This document shows positions 13,343-21,985 of a stretch of DNA of 43,377 bases, in pieces. How positions within the stretch are numbered: position 1 is the first letter of the stretch; every line of letters starts with the position of its first letter. The position numbers and the translations under genes were made by a program. Source of the DNA: a virus; the IMG/VR virus record IMGVR_UViG_3300049032_000020, positions 1-43,377 of that record; one strand, 5' to 3'. The notes under the pieces are model-generated. The model saw only the letters and a list, made by a program, of their open reading frames with translations, had not been told where the DNA came from and did no database searches.

Positions 13343-14380
13343 CTAGACCGCGCTCGTCTGATAACTGAACGCGATCTCAAAGAAACTGTTCTGCGCCGCT
13401 GACAACGCAGCATCGAACGGGGTTTTCACCGGATCCGAAGCCACCCAAACCGACGCCACACCAGCATCAGCGAACACCGTCAAATTACGGATAGACCCCG
13501 ACGCAGGAACATAAGTGCCCGACCCCAGATGCATCGATTCCGTACCAGCTATCGGGTAACCAGGCGGCAACGGGCACCGGACCACATTGTTAGACGCGCC
13601 GAGAGAAGCGGCTGCGCCGAACCGGGCCTTAGAGCGGACATGCACCCGGTCGCCCTCAACCCAGTAAGTCCCCGTCAGTGAGCCGCCCGTGCCGAAGTCG
13701 GCGACACCCGTCCAGATCGGCACGTAAGCGGTCCCAAGCGGGCCATTAGACCAGCGCGTGCCGTTCCACGTCTCAACCGTCCGGCCCACAACATCCATCC
13801 GCAGAACAGACAGGCCGTCGTACTTCACCAGCGCGTCACGCTCAGCAGCATTAGCCACCGGCAACGGCGCACCAGCCGCGACATAGACCGCCGGGTTACG
13901 GACCACCGTAGGCGAACCACCACCAGCCGCCGGGACACTGATCGTCCCCACCAGGAATGATCGGGCAGGGAGAGTGGGCGCGGACGGGGTGACAGCGGGC
14001 GTCCCGGCCAGGTACTTCACGTCCGCGTTCACAGCGCCCGAACCGTCGCCCGCCGTCGAATCATTCACCTGAATGTAGACGATGTCCTTACGCGGGTTCG
14101 TGTCATGCGCGGCAGTCACCGTCCCGGTCACGTTCGCATCAGTGGCCCACCCGTACATGCCCTGATGATTAGACGCCCCAGGATCCAGCATCGCCGCGCA
14201 CGCGCCAAGCGTCCACGTCGTAGAAGTCGCCGTCAACACATTGTCAGGCGTGCCAACACGGAAACCTGACCGGCCCCCAAGTTGCCGGCCGGCCCCGCCC
14301 CCATGCTGTGCCGCCCTCGCCTGCCGCTCCTGCTGCGCCGTAATCGCAACGCCATCCGGGGCAAGAAAAGTAATCGTCAT
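13343..14380 (-). CDS. minor tail/receptor-binding protein
   Basis: A 345-residue protein. ATG 14380 is chosen because AGGAGG lies 7 nt upstream. It begins MTITFLAPDGVAITAQQER, followed by a repeat-poor, Gly/Ala/Thr-rich beta domain. The phrases VETWNGTRWSNG and the C-terminal jelly-roll-like region fit a receptor-binding or upper-fibre protein that follows Dit. The role is inferred from position and composition. Confidence 0.7.
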   Translation of the reverse strand: MTITFLAPDGVAITAQQERQARAAQHGGGAGRQLGGRSGFRVGTPDNVLTATSTTWTLGACAAMLDPGASNHQGMYGWATDANVTGTVTAAHDTNPRKDIVYIQVNDSTAGDGSGAVNADVKYLAGTPAVTPSAPTLPARSFLVGTISVPAAGGGSPTVVRNPAVYVAAGAPLPVANAAERDALVKYDGLSVLRMDVVGRTVETWNGTRWSNGPLGTAYVPIWTGVADFGTGGSLTGTYWVEGDRVHVRSKARFGAAASLGASNNVVRCPLPPGYPIAGTESMHLGSGTYVPASGSIRNLTVFADAGVASVWVASDPVKTPFDAALSAAQNSFFEIAFSYQTSAV

Positions 14381-14391
14381 GTGAGGGCCTC

Positions 14392-15303
14392 CTACGACCA
14401 ACTCGGCTTCGTCGTCACCGTCAGCGACGCCGTTTCGGAATAATTCACCGACGAAAACGCGATCACGTTATCCCCCGGATCAAGCGTGAACCAGCCACGC
14501 GAAGTCACATACCCAGACCGTGCAGACTGCCCCTGCGCCAAAACCTCACGCCGGTCCATGTCCACCGTCAAAAACTCACCAACACCCAACGCCAGAGCGC
14601 TACCAAAAGTCAGCGTCCGCCCCTTACCCAGATGCGTCACAGACCAGCCACCAGCCGGCATAGGACCATCCACCCTGAGCCACACAGGCGCCTCAGTGTT
14701 GCCAGGGTTATTGATCGTCACCATGCCCGTGCCGCTCACACCGGTCCATGTGCGGGGCCAGGTACTCGGACGGACCAGACCGCCATTACTGAACGGCAGG
14801 CGGGTTGTTGCCGTTACAAGGTCACCGAACTTACGCGGATCCTTCGCAGACAACAGGACCGAATAGCCCGCCAACTTGTCGCTGTGCCACGTCGGCAGAA
14901 CCTCGCCCTTACGCCGCACCGTCGCATGACGGATCCGCCCCGACTCCAAAACCAGGATGTCGAACGGCTCCAACGAAACAGCCCCATTCAAACGGTCGAA
15001 CGCCGCCTCAATATCCGCGACACCCTTCCCGTGAATCAGCCCACCCAGCGACAGGATCCGCGGCGTCAGATAAGACTCAGACTCAGTCGCACCATGCCCC
15101 CGTGCCCGCTGCCGAAGCTCAAGAGTGGGAGACGGCGAACCATCCCAACCCTCCATCGTCGTCAGCGACCACCGCACCCCAAACTCGTCCGTATCCCCAA
15201 GAATGAAAGACGGGTTCAGGGCAACCATCCGGCCCCTACCGCCATCCGCGAAACCAGGGAAAAGGCCGGGGCTGGGATACGTTACTGGACTTGGGTAAGG
15301 CAT
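14392..15303 (-). CDS. distal tail protein (Dit-like)
   Basis: A 303-residue protein directly downstream of the tape measure. Residues about 45-170 carry typical siphovirus tail-component features (RGHGATESESYLTPRILSLGG, then a domain ending VLLSAKDPRKFG). The C-terminal half is a beta-sandwich with a Trp-rich end. Dit forms the hexameric ring joining the tail tube to the tip. Confidence 0.8.
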   Translation of the reverse strand: MPYPSPVTYPSPGLFPGFADGGRGRMVALNPSFILGDTDEFGVRWSLTTMEGWDGSPSPTLELRQRARGHGATESESYLTPRILSLGGLIHGKGVADIEAAFDRLNGAVSLEPFDILVLESGRIRHATVRRKGEVLPTWHSDKLAGYSVLLSAKDPRKFGDLVTATTRLPFSNGGLVRPSTWPRTWTGVSGTGMVTINNPGNTEAPVWLRVDGPMPAGGWSVTHLGKGRTLTFGSALALGVGEFLTVDMDRREVLAQGQSARSGYVTSRGWFTLDPGDNVIAFSSVNYSETASLTVTTKPSWS

Positions 15304-15318
15304 CCCAGCCCCCTTCTT

Positions 15319-18300
15319 TTACGCGCCAAGACGGGAAGCCCGCCGGCTGAACTCATGGAAAGTAGCGACCGGATCCGACTGCTCATTGATAATCACGTCA
15401 CCAAACGACGCGCCAGACAGACCAGGACCAGCCGCAGAGTACGGTGCGTACCCGAGGGACTGCGCCGAATACTCACGCCCTGGCCGGCCACCACCAGCAA
15501 AGCCCGGGACCTTCGGGAACGTGCCCGCGTTTATCGCCGCTAGCTCACGGTTGTAACGGTTGGAAGACCAGCCATTGATGATCCATTCGCCGGCGTCTAC
15601 TCGGGCTCTAGGTACACCCATAGAATCGACACCAAGGAACCCGTCTGTAACCTCAGTGCCCGGCCCCGTGGTTGGCATCTTCCCGCCAGTGGAGAATGCC
15701 GGAAGCCTGCCGCCCTTCGCGTACGACCCATACAGCCCGCCGCCTTCAGGCTCGTTACCGCCCGCTTCCTCAACACGCCGCACATAGGTTTCCGTGTGAC
15801 GCTTGTTCTCCCAGATGTTGATGACAACTTCCTTCGGGATGGCGTTGATAGCCCCCGTCGTCTGGTCAGCCATTCGCTTAGCCTCATCGGACATCCACGT
15901 TTTGATGTCAACACCCGGCGGGATCTTCATGATGTCCCGCGCCAGCGCAACGGCTTCCTCGTCAGTGTCAGTGAACGCCCGCGCAGCTTCAACTAGTTTG
16001 TTGTACGTCGTGTCCAGGTTCCCAGCTAGCACCTCTTGGCTCGCGCTGTTGGCAGCATTTGCCTGCATCACCCGGTAGCCAGCGCCCGCAATAGCATCAA
16101 GCGCCGCCTCGTTGGAACGGCCCTTCTCAGTCGTCGTGTCCAGTGTCGCGCCGTTACTCTTCAGCGACTCAGCCATAGCGTCGAGGGCTTCCTCGAAACC
16201 ACGCGCCGCGTCCCTAGCACTCAACTGCAACAGGCCAGCGTTTATCAGCGCATCCGTGAACTTCACAAGGTCAGTCACCGTGCCGTCGGCGGCTAGCCCG
16301 ATTTCCTCCAGAGCCTCTTGGATCTCTTCGGCCTGTTCAGCGGACACCTCAGAAGCATCGCCCACTGACTCAATCGAGGTCGCGGCCCCATCGGTCGCCT
16401 TAGCAGCGGCCTCCATTTTGGCGGGCACTTTACCCATCGCCCAGTCAAGAAGCTCCTGCTCAGTCAGGGCAACTTTGGAATCGCTCGCCATCTTTCGCAG
16501 CGAATCAAGGTACTCAGGGAACCGCTCAGCGACCTTGTCCAGGCTCACGCCCTTAGCATCAGCAGACTCCGCAATCGACTTGAACCCTTTAGCCGCAAGC
16601 TCCATATCCCCGGAAGACACAGCCGAAGCGATAGCCTGATCCGCCTTCGTGATGCCATCAGCGAGCTTCGCCATCCCGTTGTCCACGCCCAGATTAGTAG
16701 CGCCAAACGACTCGATAGCGCTGTTGAAGTCCTGATTGATTAGCTTGTTCAAGGCATCGCCAGCGTTGCGGATGTCGCTTTCAAACTCCTTGGCGCCGAT
16801 GTCAGCGAACAGGGAATCGAGCGCGCCCTTCTCCTTCTCGACCCCAACAAGAGCCTGCGCGAACTTCTCCAGAGATGCCGTGGGCGCCTGCATAGAATTA
16901 TGCAGTCCTTTGACAGCCTCAAACCCGATCAGGGCTCCAGTCGCCGCGCCTGCCGCTTTGCTAACCCCAACAAGAGCGCCGCGAGCCTTGCCACCAGCCG
17001 GTGCGAGCTTATCGAACGCCTGCAATGAATCGAGGATCCGCGGCGTAAGCGTCAGGAACGCCCCAGCCCCAAGCGCCGCAACACCAGCCACGCCGCCAAG
17101 TACCGACAGGGCGCCCTTGACCGGGTCAGGGAGCGAACCGAAAGCAGACGCCAAGCCTGCTGCGCCCTCAGCGGCCCCAGCGATGATAGGCAGTAGCACG
17201 CCGCCCGCCTCAATCGCAGCATCCTTGATGTTGTTCCAAGCGATCTTAACTTTGGACTCGGTCGTTTCGTACCGCTTCGCCGCTTCCTCAGCCAGGGCCG
17301 AGTTTGACTGCCAGGCCGAATCACCAAGAGCCAGCGAGTCCGCAAGTAGTTCCCCGGCGCCCGCGAGACGGAGGATAACGCTGGTTTCTTCCGTACCCTT
17401 GATACCAAGATCGGCCATCGTGTCGATGACGTTGCCGCCCTCAGCCTTAACTCGGTTCAGGCCCTTCACCATCATGTCAACGGCGCGGACAGGGTCCTTC
17501 TCAAAAGCCGCAGCAAAGTCCTTGGAAGAAACGCCGGCTACCTTAGCTAGGTTCGCCAAACCCTCCCCGCCGGACTGCACATCCCCGTACATGCGCTGCA
17601 TGACACGGGAAATAACGCCGCCGCCCAGCTCTGCCTCAATACCGACTGATGCCATAGCGTTAGCCAGCGCCAGCACATCAGACTCCGACGCTCCAACAAG
17701 CTTGCCCGCGCCCGCGATGCGCTTAGCCATCGACAGGATCTCAGCCTCAGTAGACGCGCCAGCGTTACCGAGGGCCACAAGCGAAGCGCCGAACCTTTCA
17801 ACACCTTTGGACCCTTCGCGCTCCATCGTGCCCATGACGTTGCTGATCTGCGCGATTGCCGTAGCCGCGTCCTCAGCCGTGAGGTTTGTAGTCTCGCCGA
17901 GGTCAATCATCGTCCGAGTAAACCCGGTAACGTCCTCACGCTTCACGCCTAGCTGACCCGCAGCCTCAGCAACCCCAGCGATCTCCTCATGAGTAGAAGG
18001 CAGCGTCTTAGCCAGGTTCCGAAGCTCACCCTCCAGCGCCGCCATCTGCTCAGGAGAACCATCAACTGTCTTGGTCACGCCCGCCCATGCGGATTCCCAA
18101 TCCATCGCGGCTTTGGCGGCGAGCCCCAACCCGCCGACAGCCGCCGTACCGAAGCCCAGCATCGACGTGCCAGCCGTATCCCACGCCTCGCGGTTCTCGT
18201 TAGCCGACTTCACCAGCTTGCCAAGGTAAGTGTCCGCGGCCTTAGAAGAATCCTCAGAGGCCTTCTTCGTCTTCTGCGTAGACTGAGCCGCTTCCTCCAT

Positions 18301-18360
18301 AGCCTTACGGAATCCGGCGATTTCCGCCGAGAAGATCACCTTTACACGGCGGTCCGCCAT
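15319..18360 (-). CDS. tape measure protein
   Basis: A 1013-residue protein, the longest gene in the window. The N-terminus (MADRRVKVIFSAEIAGFRKA) leads into coiled coil, then a PhageMin_Tail-like region (around WAGVTKTVDGSPEQMAAL). A hydrophobic segment (VLGGVAGVAALGAGAFLTL) lies near residue 430. The C-terminus is Gly-rich. Tape measure proteins set tail length and sit inside the tube. Confidence 0.95.
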   Translation of the reverse strand: MADRRVKVIFSAEIAGFRKAMEEAAQSTQKTKKASEDSSKAADTYLGKLVKSANENREAWDTAGTSMLGFGTAAVGGLGLAAKAAMDWESAWAGVTKTVDGSPEQMAALEGELRNLAKTLPSTHEEIAGVAEAAGQLGVKREDVTGFTRTMIDLGETTNLTAEDAATAIAQISNVMGTMEREGSKGVERFGASLVALGNAGASTEAEILSMAKRIAGAGKLVGASESDVLALANAMASVGIEAELGGGVISRVMQRMYGDVQSGGEGLANLAKVAGVSSKDFAAAFEKDPVRAVDMMVKGLNRVKAEGGNVIDTMADLGIKGTEETSVILRLAGAGELLADSLALGDSAWQSNSALAEEAAKRYETTESKVKIAWNNIKDAAIEAGGVLLPIIAGAAEGAAGLASAFGSLPDPVKGALSVLGGVAGVAALGAGAFLTLTPRILDSLQAFDKLAPAGGKARGALVGVSKAAGAATGALIGFEAVKGLHNSMQAPTASLEKFAQALVGVEKEKGALDSLFADIGAKEFESDIRNAGDALNKLINQDFNSAIESFGATNLGVDNGMAKLADGITKADQAIASAVSSGDMELAAKGFKSIAESADAKGVSLDKVAERFPEYLDSLRKMASDSKVALTEQELLDWAMGKVPAKMEAAAKATDGAATSIESVGDASEVSAEQAEEIQEALEEIGLAADGTVTDLVKFTDALINAGLLQLSARDAARGFEEALDAMAESLKSNGATLDTTTEKGRSNEAALDAIAGAGYRVMQANAANSASQEVLAGNLDTTYNKLVEAARAFTDTDEEAVALARDIMKIPPGVDIKTWMSDEAKRMADQTTGAINAIPKEVVINIWENKRHTETYVRRVEEAGGNEPEGGGLYGSYAKGGRLPAFSTGGKMPTTGPGTEVTDGFLGVDSMGVPRARVDAGEWIINGWSSNRYNRELAAINAGTFPKVPGFAGGGRPGREYSAQSLGYAPYSAAGPGLSGASFGDVIINEQSDPVATFHEFSRRASRLGA

Positions 18361-18409
18361 AGTTCCTCCAAGGGTTTTAGAAACGGGGAAGGCATGGCAA
18401 AATAGGCCA

Positions 18410-18619
18410 ATGACTCAAACTGGGGTAAACAAGAAGCGCGACTACGCATTCATGCTGAAAATCGCGGGGGTAATCGTTGCCTGTCTCGGCGCGTTCCTGC
18501 TCCTGCCGTCTTTCATGTCCGGCAAATCAGGGGCCCCGCTGTCGTGGGGAATGCTAATCGTCGGCGCCCTGCTTATCGGCGCTTCCTACCTGATCGCCAA
18601 ACGCCCTGCGCGTGATTAG
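18410..18619 (+). CDS. small two-TM protein on the opposite strand (moron candidate)
   Basis: A 69-residue protein on the plus strand between the tail chaperone and tape measure genes. TM1 is about residues 16-33 (LKIAGVIVACLGAFLLLPSF) and TM2 about 46-62 (MLIVGALLIGASYLI), with charged ends. Its last 66 bases are antisense to the G-T frame. A CAAAAT box ends 6 bases before ATG, so a leaderless transcript is possible. The function is unknown. Confidence 0.6.
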   Translation: MTQTGVNKKRDYAFMLKIAGVIVACLGAFLLLPSFMSGKSGAPLSWGMLIVGALLIGASYLIAKRPARD

Positions 18620-19410
18620 TTCTTCGTCAATCTCGACGGCGTAGAACGTCTGACCCGGCTCGGCTTTGAAGCCCTTTTGGCCGGTGTGTTCCTCCACAGC
18701 GGCCCGCGCATAGCAGGTTGTGTCCGCGACCTCGTACAAGCCCGCGTTATCCGGGTGCCGGCACTCAAACTTCGGGCGCCCACACTCACACATGCCCTCG
18801 ACATACAGCGTGTAAGCAAACTCTAGGAGCCTGTCCTTCGACTCAGGCAGCGGCCCAAGGTAGGACGACGGCGGACGCTGGAACCGCTCAGCAGTCTTCA
18901 GCGCTGCAACTACTCGCCACCATCGCCCCGTGTAGAGGGCTTCGGCAAAAAATCAGCGCTCACAGATGGAATCTCAGTGGACGCCTTCTGGTATGCCTGC
19001 AAGATAAGGCCGAACTGTGCCGGGCCTAGCTTCTTCTCCAGGCGCTTCACCTGATCCGCGGTGACCTTCGGGGCCGTGATCGCGTCCGCAAGCACCCGGT
19101 ACACCACGCCTTCCGGCTGGTCAGTCAGGAACTCTCGCTTCTCCTCGTCGCTATGCCCCTGCACCCGGATAGTCAGCGCAGAATCATGGAACTGCTGCGC
19201 TAACTTCTGGTATTCGGCCCGGAGTTTCGCGGGACCACCGGCCATGCTCGGCCCGTCCGCGTCTTCCTCATCATCAGCGGCAAGGATTTTAGCCTCCAGC
19301 GTGTCAAGGTCAGCGATCAGGCTGGCCTTCTGGTACACGGTCACGGCACGCTCGGGGCGGTCAGCGCCCTCCAACCAGGCATCAAAGTCAAAATCTTGGG
19401 GGGTTGTCAT
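18554..19410 (-). CDS. tail assembly chaperone G-T (-1 frameshift product)
   Basis: If ribosomes slip -1 at the T TTT TTG heptamer (18952-18946), translation continues past the G stop to TGA 18554, giving about 285 residues. The extension starts FAEALYTGRWWRVVAALKTA and continues FQRPPSSYLG. It ends with a Cys-bearing region (CECGRPKFEC then TCYARAAVEEH), as seen in T domains of actinophage chaperones. The G-T product bridges the tape measure and the tail tube subunit. The extension has no start codon of its own covering this region, which supports frameshifting. Confidence 0.8.
18910..19410 (-). CDS. tail assembly chaperone G
   Basis: A 166-residue protein (unshifted frame). ATG 19410 is preferred because GGAG lies 9 nt upstream; an ATG at 19425 has none. 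It is mostly helical and acidic (DFDFDAWLEG, AADDEEDADG) and ends VSADFLPKPSTRGDGGE. It lies between the major tail and tape measure genes, the conserved place for this pair. Most translation would stop here, with a minority shifting into G-T. Confidence 0.85.
   Translation of the reverse strand: MTTPQDFDFDAWLEGADRPERAVTVYQKASLIADLDTLEAKILAADDEEDADGPSMAGGPAKLRAEYQKLAQQFHDSALTIRVQGHSDEEKREFLTDQPEGVVYRVLADAITAPKVTADQVKRLEKKLGPAQFGLILQAYQKASTEIPSVSADFLPKPSTRGDGGE
18946..18952 (-). promoter_or_regulatory. -1 ribosomal frameshift slippery site T TTT TTG
   Basis: On the minus strand the codons GAT TTT TTG contain the heptamer TTTTTTG in the zero frame. It lies 12 codons before the G stop, and the -1 frame is open from here to 18554. 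Confidence 0.8.
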
Positions 19411-19460
19411 GGGTTTAGGCTCCATTGATTGTGGGTATAAGGCTCATGGTTGGGGATGGA

Positions 19461-19496
19461 GGTTGGCGGCGCGGAGCCTAATACGCGCCGCCAACC
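19461..19496 (-). other. 13-bp perfect hairpin after the major tail gene
   Basis: GGTTGGCGGCGCG (19461-19473) and CGCGCCGCCAACC (19484-19496) enclose a 10-nt loop, 7 bases after the major tail protein stop. There is no T-run. It probably reduces read-through or protects the abundant tail mRNA from 3' decay (inference). Confidence 0.65.
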
Positions 19497-19503
19497 GGTA
19501 TCA

Positions 19504-20016
19504 CTAGGCGCCTGCCGCTACCTCAATGAACGGGTAGCCGCGCTGCACCTCAGCAGGAATGCGGTACTTGATGAAGCCCGTGCCGTCCGTGCGCTGCGGG
19601 GTGTCCGTGATGAACTCGGCGCCAAGGTAGATCTCGTCACCGGCAGCCCAGTCGGCGGTTGCTTCTTTGTCGGACTGGCGGGCGTAACCGTAAACGGTGG
19701 CGCCCTTTTCCTTCAGCGCCGCCCAGCCGGTTTCGTTGACGTCATCGAACCCGCCGGCGGTCAGGAACTTCCGCCACAGGGTCAGGCCAGCGGTGTAGTT
19801 GCTGGCACCGATAGCGTTGGCGTTGCCCTCGTCGCACAGCGCCTTCTCGGCGATCTTGTCCGAGTCCGTAGCACCCCAGGTGAAGTCGCTGGACAGGATG
19901 TCGCAAGAAAGGTCAATGCCCGCGTTGAGTTCCGTAGCCGTGGGGGCTGCCGGGTTCACCGGGGCGGTCGTAAGGATCGTGAACTTCGTTTTGCCGTCGG
20001 CAAGAACGCGAGCCAT
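19504..20016 (-). CDS. major tail protein
   Basis: A 170-residue beta-rich protein starting MARVLADGKTKFTIL, with segments SSDFTWGATDSDKIAEKAL and GYARQSDKEATADW typical of small actinophage tail-tube subunits. It precedes the chaperone pair and tape measure. It would polymerise into the tail tube. Confidence 0.85.
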   Translation of the reverse strand: MARVLADGKTKFTILTTAPVNPAAPTATELNAGIDLSCDILSSDFTWGATDSDKIAEKALCDEGNANAIGASNYTAGLTLWRKFLTAGGFDDVNETGWAALKEKGATVYGYARQSDKEATADWAAGDEIYLGAEFITDTPQRTDGTGFIKYRIPAEVQRGYPFIEVAAGA

Positions 20017-20199
20017 TTAGGCCTCCTTCGTGCCGGCGGAACCGGCTTCAGTGGTATCGGCTTTCGCCGCCTCCCGAGCCTTCTGACTCGGAGTCTTTGT
20101 AAGGTCGTTGAACGGCGCGTCCTTGCGGTCCAGCCACGAAGCCGGGACCACCTGTTTAGCGCCGGTCGTCTTCGAATAAGCGTCGATAAACTCAGTCAT
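20017..20199 (-). CDS. small protein between tail terminator and major tail protein
   Basis: A 60-residue hydrophilic protein starting MTEFIDAYSKTTG, with a Lys/Ala-rich, probably disordered C-terminus (SQKAREAAKADTTEAGSAG). It abuts the major tail gene directly. Similar short proteins recur at this position in actinophages; the role is unknown. Confidence 0.75.
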   Translation of the reverse strand: MTEFIDAYSKTTGAKQVVPASWLDRKDAPFNDLTKTPSQKAREAAKADTTEAGSAGTKEA

Positions 20200-20212
20200 C
20201 GGGCTACCCTTC

Positions 20213-20629
20213 CTAGAGTTTGTTTGAGACGAGTGCGAACTCGTCCACGGCGTACAGTGGGTGAGCGCCTGTGCCTGTGATGGTCACGTCCCGGTCAACT
20301 TGGACATCCATGAGGGACGTCTGCCGCAGCTCCGACGTGTGCCAGCCAGCCACGACCGGGCGTTTACGGTTCAGGGCGGCGCGGACATTCCGGCAATGAA
20401 TCAGGACCGAATCACCCGTCAGCCCCGCATACGTCGCCCGGATCCGCAACGACAACACATCAGGTACGTCTTCCAATGAGTCGCCGTCAGGCCCGCCGCT
20501 CGACTCGTCCCCAAGGTCACCCCACAGCACCACATACGGGTAGCTAGGGGCGTCAGGAACGTTCCACATGTAAACACGCACCGTAGACGGCAACAGGGCC
20601 TTCACCGCGTCATAATGCTCTTTGATCAC
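20213..20629 (-). CDS. tail terminator protein
   Basis: A 138-residue protein. The N-terminal helix MIKEHYDAVKALLP is followed by PDAPSYPYVVLWGD, a phrase typical of tail terminator/completion proteins. The position between the HK97 gp10-like gene and the tail tube gene supports the call. It would form the ring that caps the tail tube and joins it to the head. Confidence 0.75.
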   Translation of the reverse strand: MIKEHYDAVKALLPSTVRVYMWNVPDAPSYPYVVLWGDLGDESSGGPDGDSLEDVPDVLSLRIRATYAGLTGDSVLIHCRNVRAALNRKRPVVAGWHTSELRQTSLMDVQVDRDVTITGTGAHPLYAVDEFALVSNKL

Positions 20630-21015
20630 AGCAGCCCCTCAGTCGCACGAAACGCGAACTCGTAAAAGTTCGGGGCCTCCTCCAACATCGCATCCTCCGG
20701 GTTACGAACCGTCCCACCACCAGGCTTCGACGTACCGAAATACGCGATACCAGCCAAGGAAGCGGACCCGCCACCAGTAGGGCCGATCTCAGCCTCAATC
20801 ACCCCGTCACCGCCGAACCCGTGTTCTTTGATGTCGTAGTTGATCGTTCGCGCCAACTGCTTGAAGTGCCGCGAACGGGAAGCGTCCTTACGCATGATGT
20901 TCTTCGTGTTCACCGCAGACTTAGCAACAACACCCTTGACCTTCGGGAGCATCGCCGCCGGGATTCTACGAAACGACGCAGCCAGCGCATCCAACTCTGA
21001 CGTGTCCGCGCTCAT
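20626..21015 (-). CDS. HK97 gp10-like tail completion protein
   Basis: A 129-residue basic protein (SFRRIPAAMLPKVKGVVAKS, DASRSRHFKQLARTINYDI) with the late motif AYFGTSKPGGG before the C-terminus. This matches the HK97 gp10 family that acts in head-tail joining. It overlaps both neighbours by 4 nt. Confidence 0.8.
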   Translation of the reverse strand: MSADTSELDALAASFRRIPAAMLPKVKGVVAKSAVNTKNIMRKDASRSRHFKQLARTINYDIKEHGFGGDGVIEAEIGPTGGGSASLAGIAYFGTSKPGGGTVRNPEDAMLEEAPNFYEFAFRATEGLL

Positions 21016-21407
21016 CCGGTTATCTCCACAACAGGCAACCGGAACGCCGTGTCAAACGAGTCCGGAGTGAAACCTTCAACACGGTAAACCTTGCCCACCG
21101 TGAACGAATTGAGCAGCGAGGCCGTGATCTCCACCTCGAACCCGTCGCGCACATCCGCCGCGTTCACCGGGATATGAACCTGACGGCTGACGACGGTGAA
21201 GGAATGCTCCCCAGCCTCAGGATTAGTAGCCGCACCCTCCCGCGACTGCACCTTACACTTGCCCTCGTACACCGTCACCCGCTCGTTGGTAACCTCGCCC
21301 GTCTCAGGGTCCGTCACCACCACGCCAGGGGACGTAATCCGACAGGAATCCACCATCAGCGACTCAGCAGCCCGCCTACCTTCCAGCAGGGCGTCTACGG
21401 CGCTCAC
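21012..21407 (-). CDS. head-tail stopper/adaptor
   Basis: A 131-residue protein. GTG 21407 is chosen because it overlaps the preceding stop (GTGA). The sequence DSCRITSPGVVVTDPETGEV near residue 20 and the later HIPVNAADVRDG are typical of actinophage head-tail stoppers (DUF6093-like). It lies between the gp19/gp15-like connector and the gp10-like gene. Confidence 0.75.
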   Translation of the reverse strand: MSAVDALLEGRRAAESLMVDSCRITSPGVVVTDPETGEVTNERVTVYEGKCKVQSREGAATNPEAGEHSFTVVSRQVHIPVNAADVRDGFEVEITASLLNSFTVGKVYRVEGFTPDSFDTAFRLPVVEITG

Positions 21408-21829
21408 AGCGGCACCCACGTATCCGGCGTAACCCACTGCCCATACGACACGACAGGGGCCGTGTTGATCGTGAACGCGTCACCCGTCGAACCCGGCAGC
21501 AGCAACGACCATTCCTCATCCGTCAGACCAAGGAACCCCGCACTATTCGAGGAATCCACAGTCTTAGTCGTGGAATAGTCATCAATCGCAACCGTCGTCG
21601 TCCGCAACCCCTCAGGGTTCTGCAACTTCCGGATAACCGCGGCACAAACAACCCGGCGCACAGTGTTGAACGTCGGCCTGCCTAGGGCTACCAGGTCATG
21701 CAGGTTAGGGATCCGCTCGTCAATCTCCGACACAAGGTCATCGATCCAAGCCTCAACCTGAGCCGTCTCAGTGGGGGAGAGGGTGCGGCCATAGCGCACC
21801 TCGACATCAGCCACAGTCGCATAAGTCAT
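21404..21829 (-). CDS. head-tail connector protein (adaptor)
   Basis: A 141-residue protein starting MTYATVADVEVRYGRTLSPT and helical to about residue 75, with FNTVRRVVCAAVIRKLQNP. This is the Gp19/Gp15/Gp42-like connector family that binds beneath the portal. It follows the capsid gene and a 45-residue gene. Confidence 0.8.
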   Translation of the reverse strand: MTYATVADVEVRYGRTLSPTETAQVEAWIDDLVSEIDERIPNLHDLVALGRPTFNTVRRVVCAAVIRKLQNPEGLRTTTVAIDDYSTTKTVDSSNSAGFLGLTDEEWSLLLPGSTGDAFTINTAPVVSYGQWVTPDTWVPL

Positions 21830-21844
21830 AACCGCACCCTTCCC

Positions 21845-21982
21845 TTACTTTTCGTCGCGCTTAGCAGCAGACCGCGTGGTCTTCGGCTTCTCAGCCACCC
21901 AACCAGCAGCCGTGTAACGCTCCACAAGCTCATCCGGCACGTCAATGACAGCGGTAGAGTTCGGGGCCGTCAGCTTAGCCAC
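21845..21982 (-). CDS. 45-aa protein after the major capsid gene
   Basis: A short gene starting at GTG 21982, three bases after the capsid stop and preceded by AGGCG. The protein begins MAKLTAPNSTAVIDVPDELV, then RYTAAGWVAEKPK and a basic tail. Small proteins of this pattern commonly lie between capsid and connector genes in actinophages. The role is not known. Confidence 0.8.
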   Translation of the reverse strand: MAKLTAPNSTAVIDVPDELVERYTAAGWVAEKPKTTRSAAKRDEK

Positions 21983-21985
21983 GGG

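Noticed and set aside
16736-17956. 406-codon plus-strand frame in the tape measure gene
   Set aside because: Ser/Ala/Pro-rich mirror of the coiled-coil tape measure sequence.
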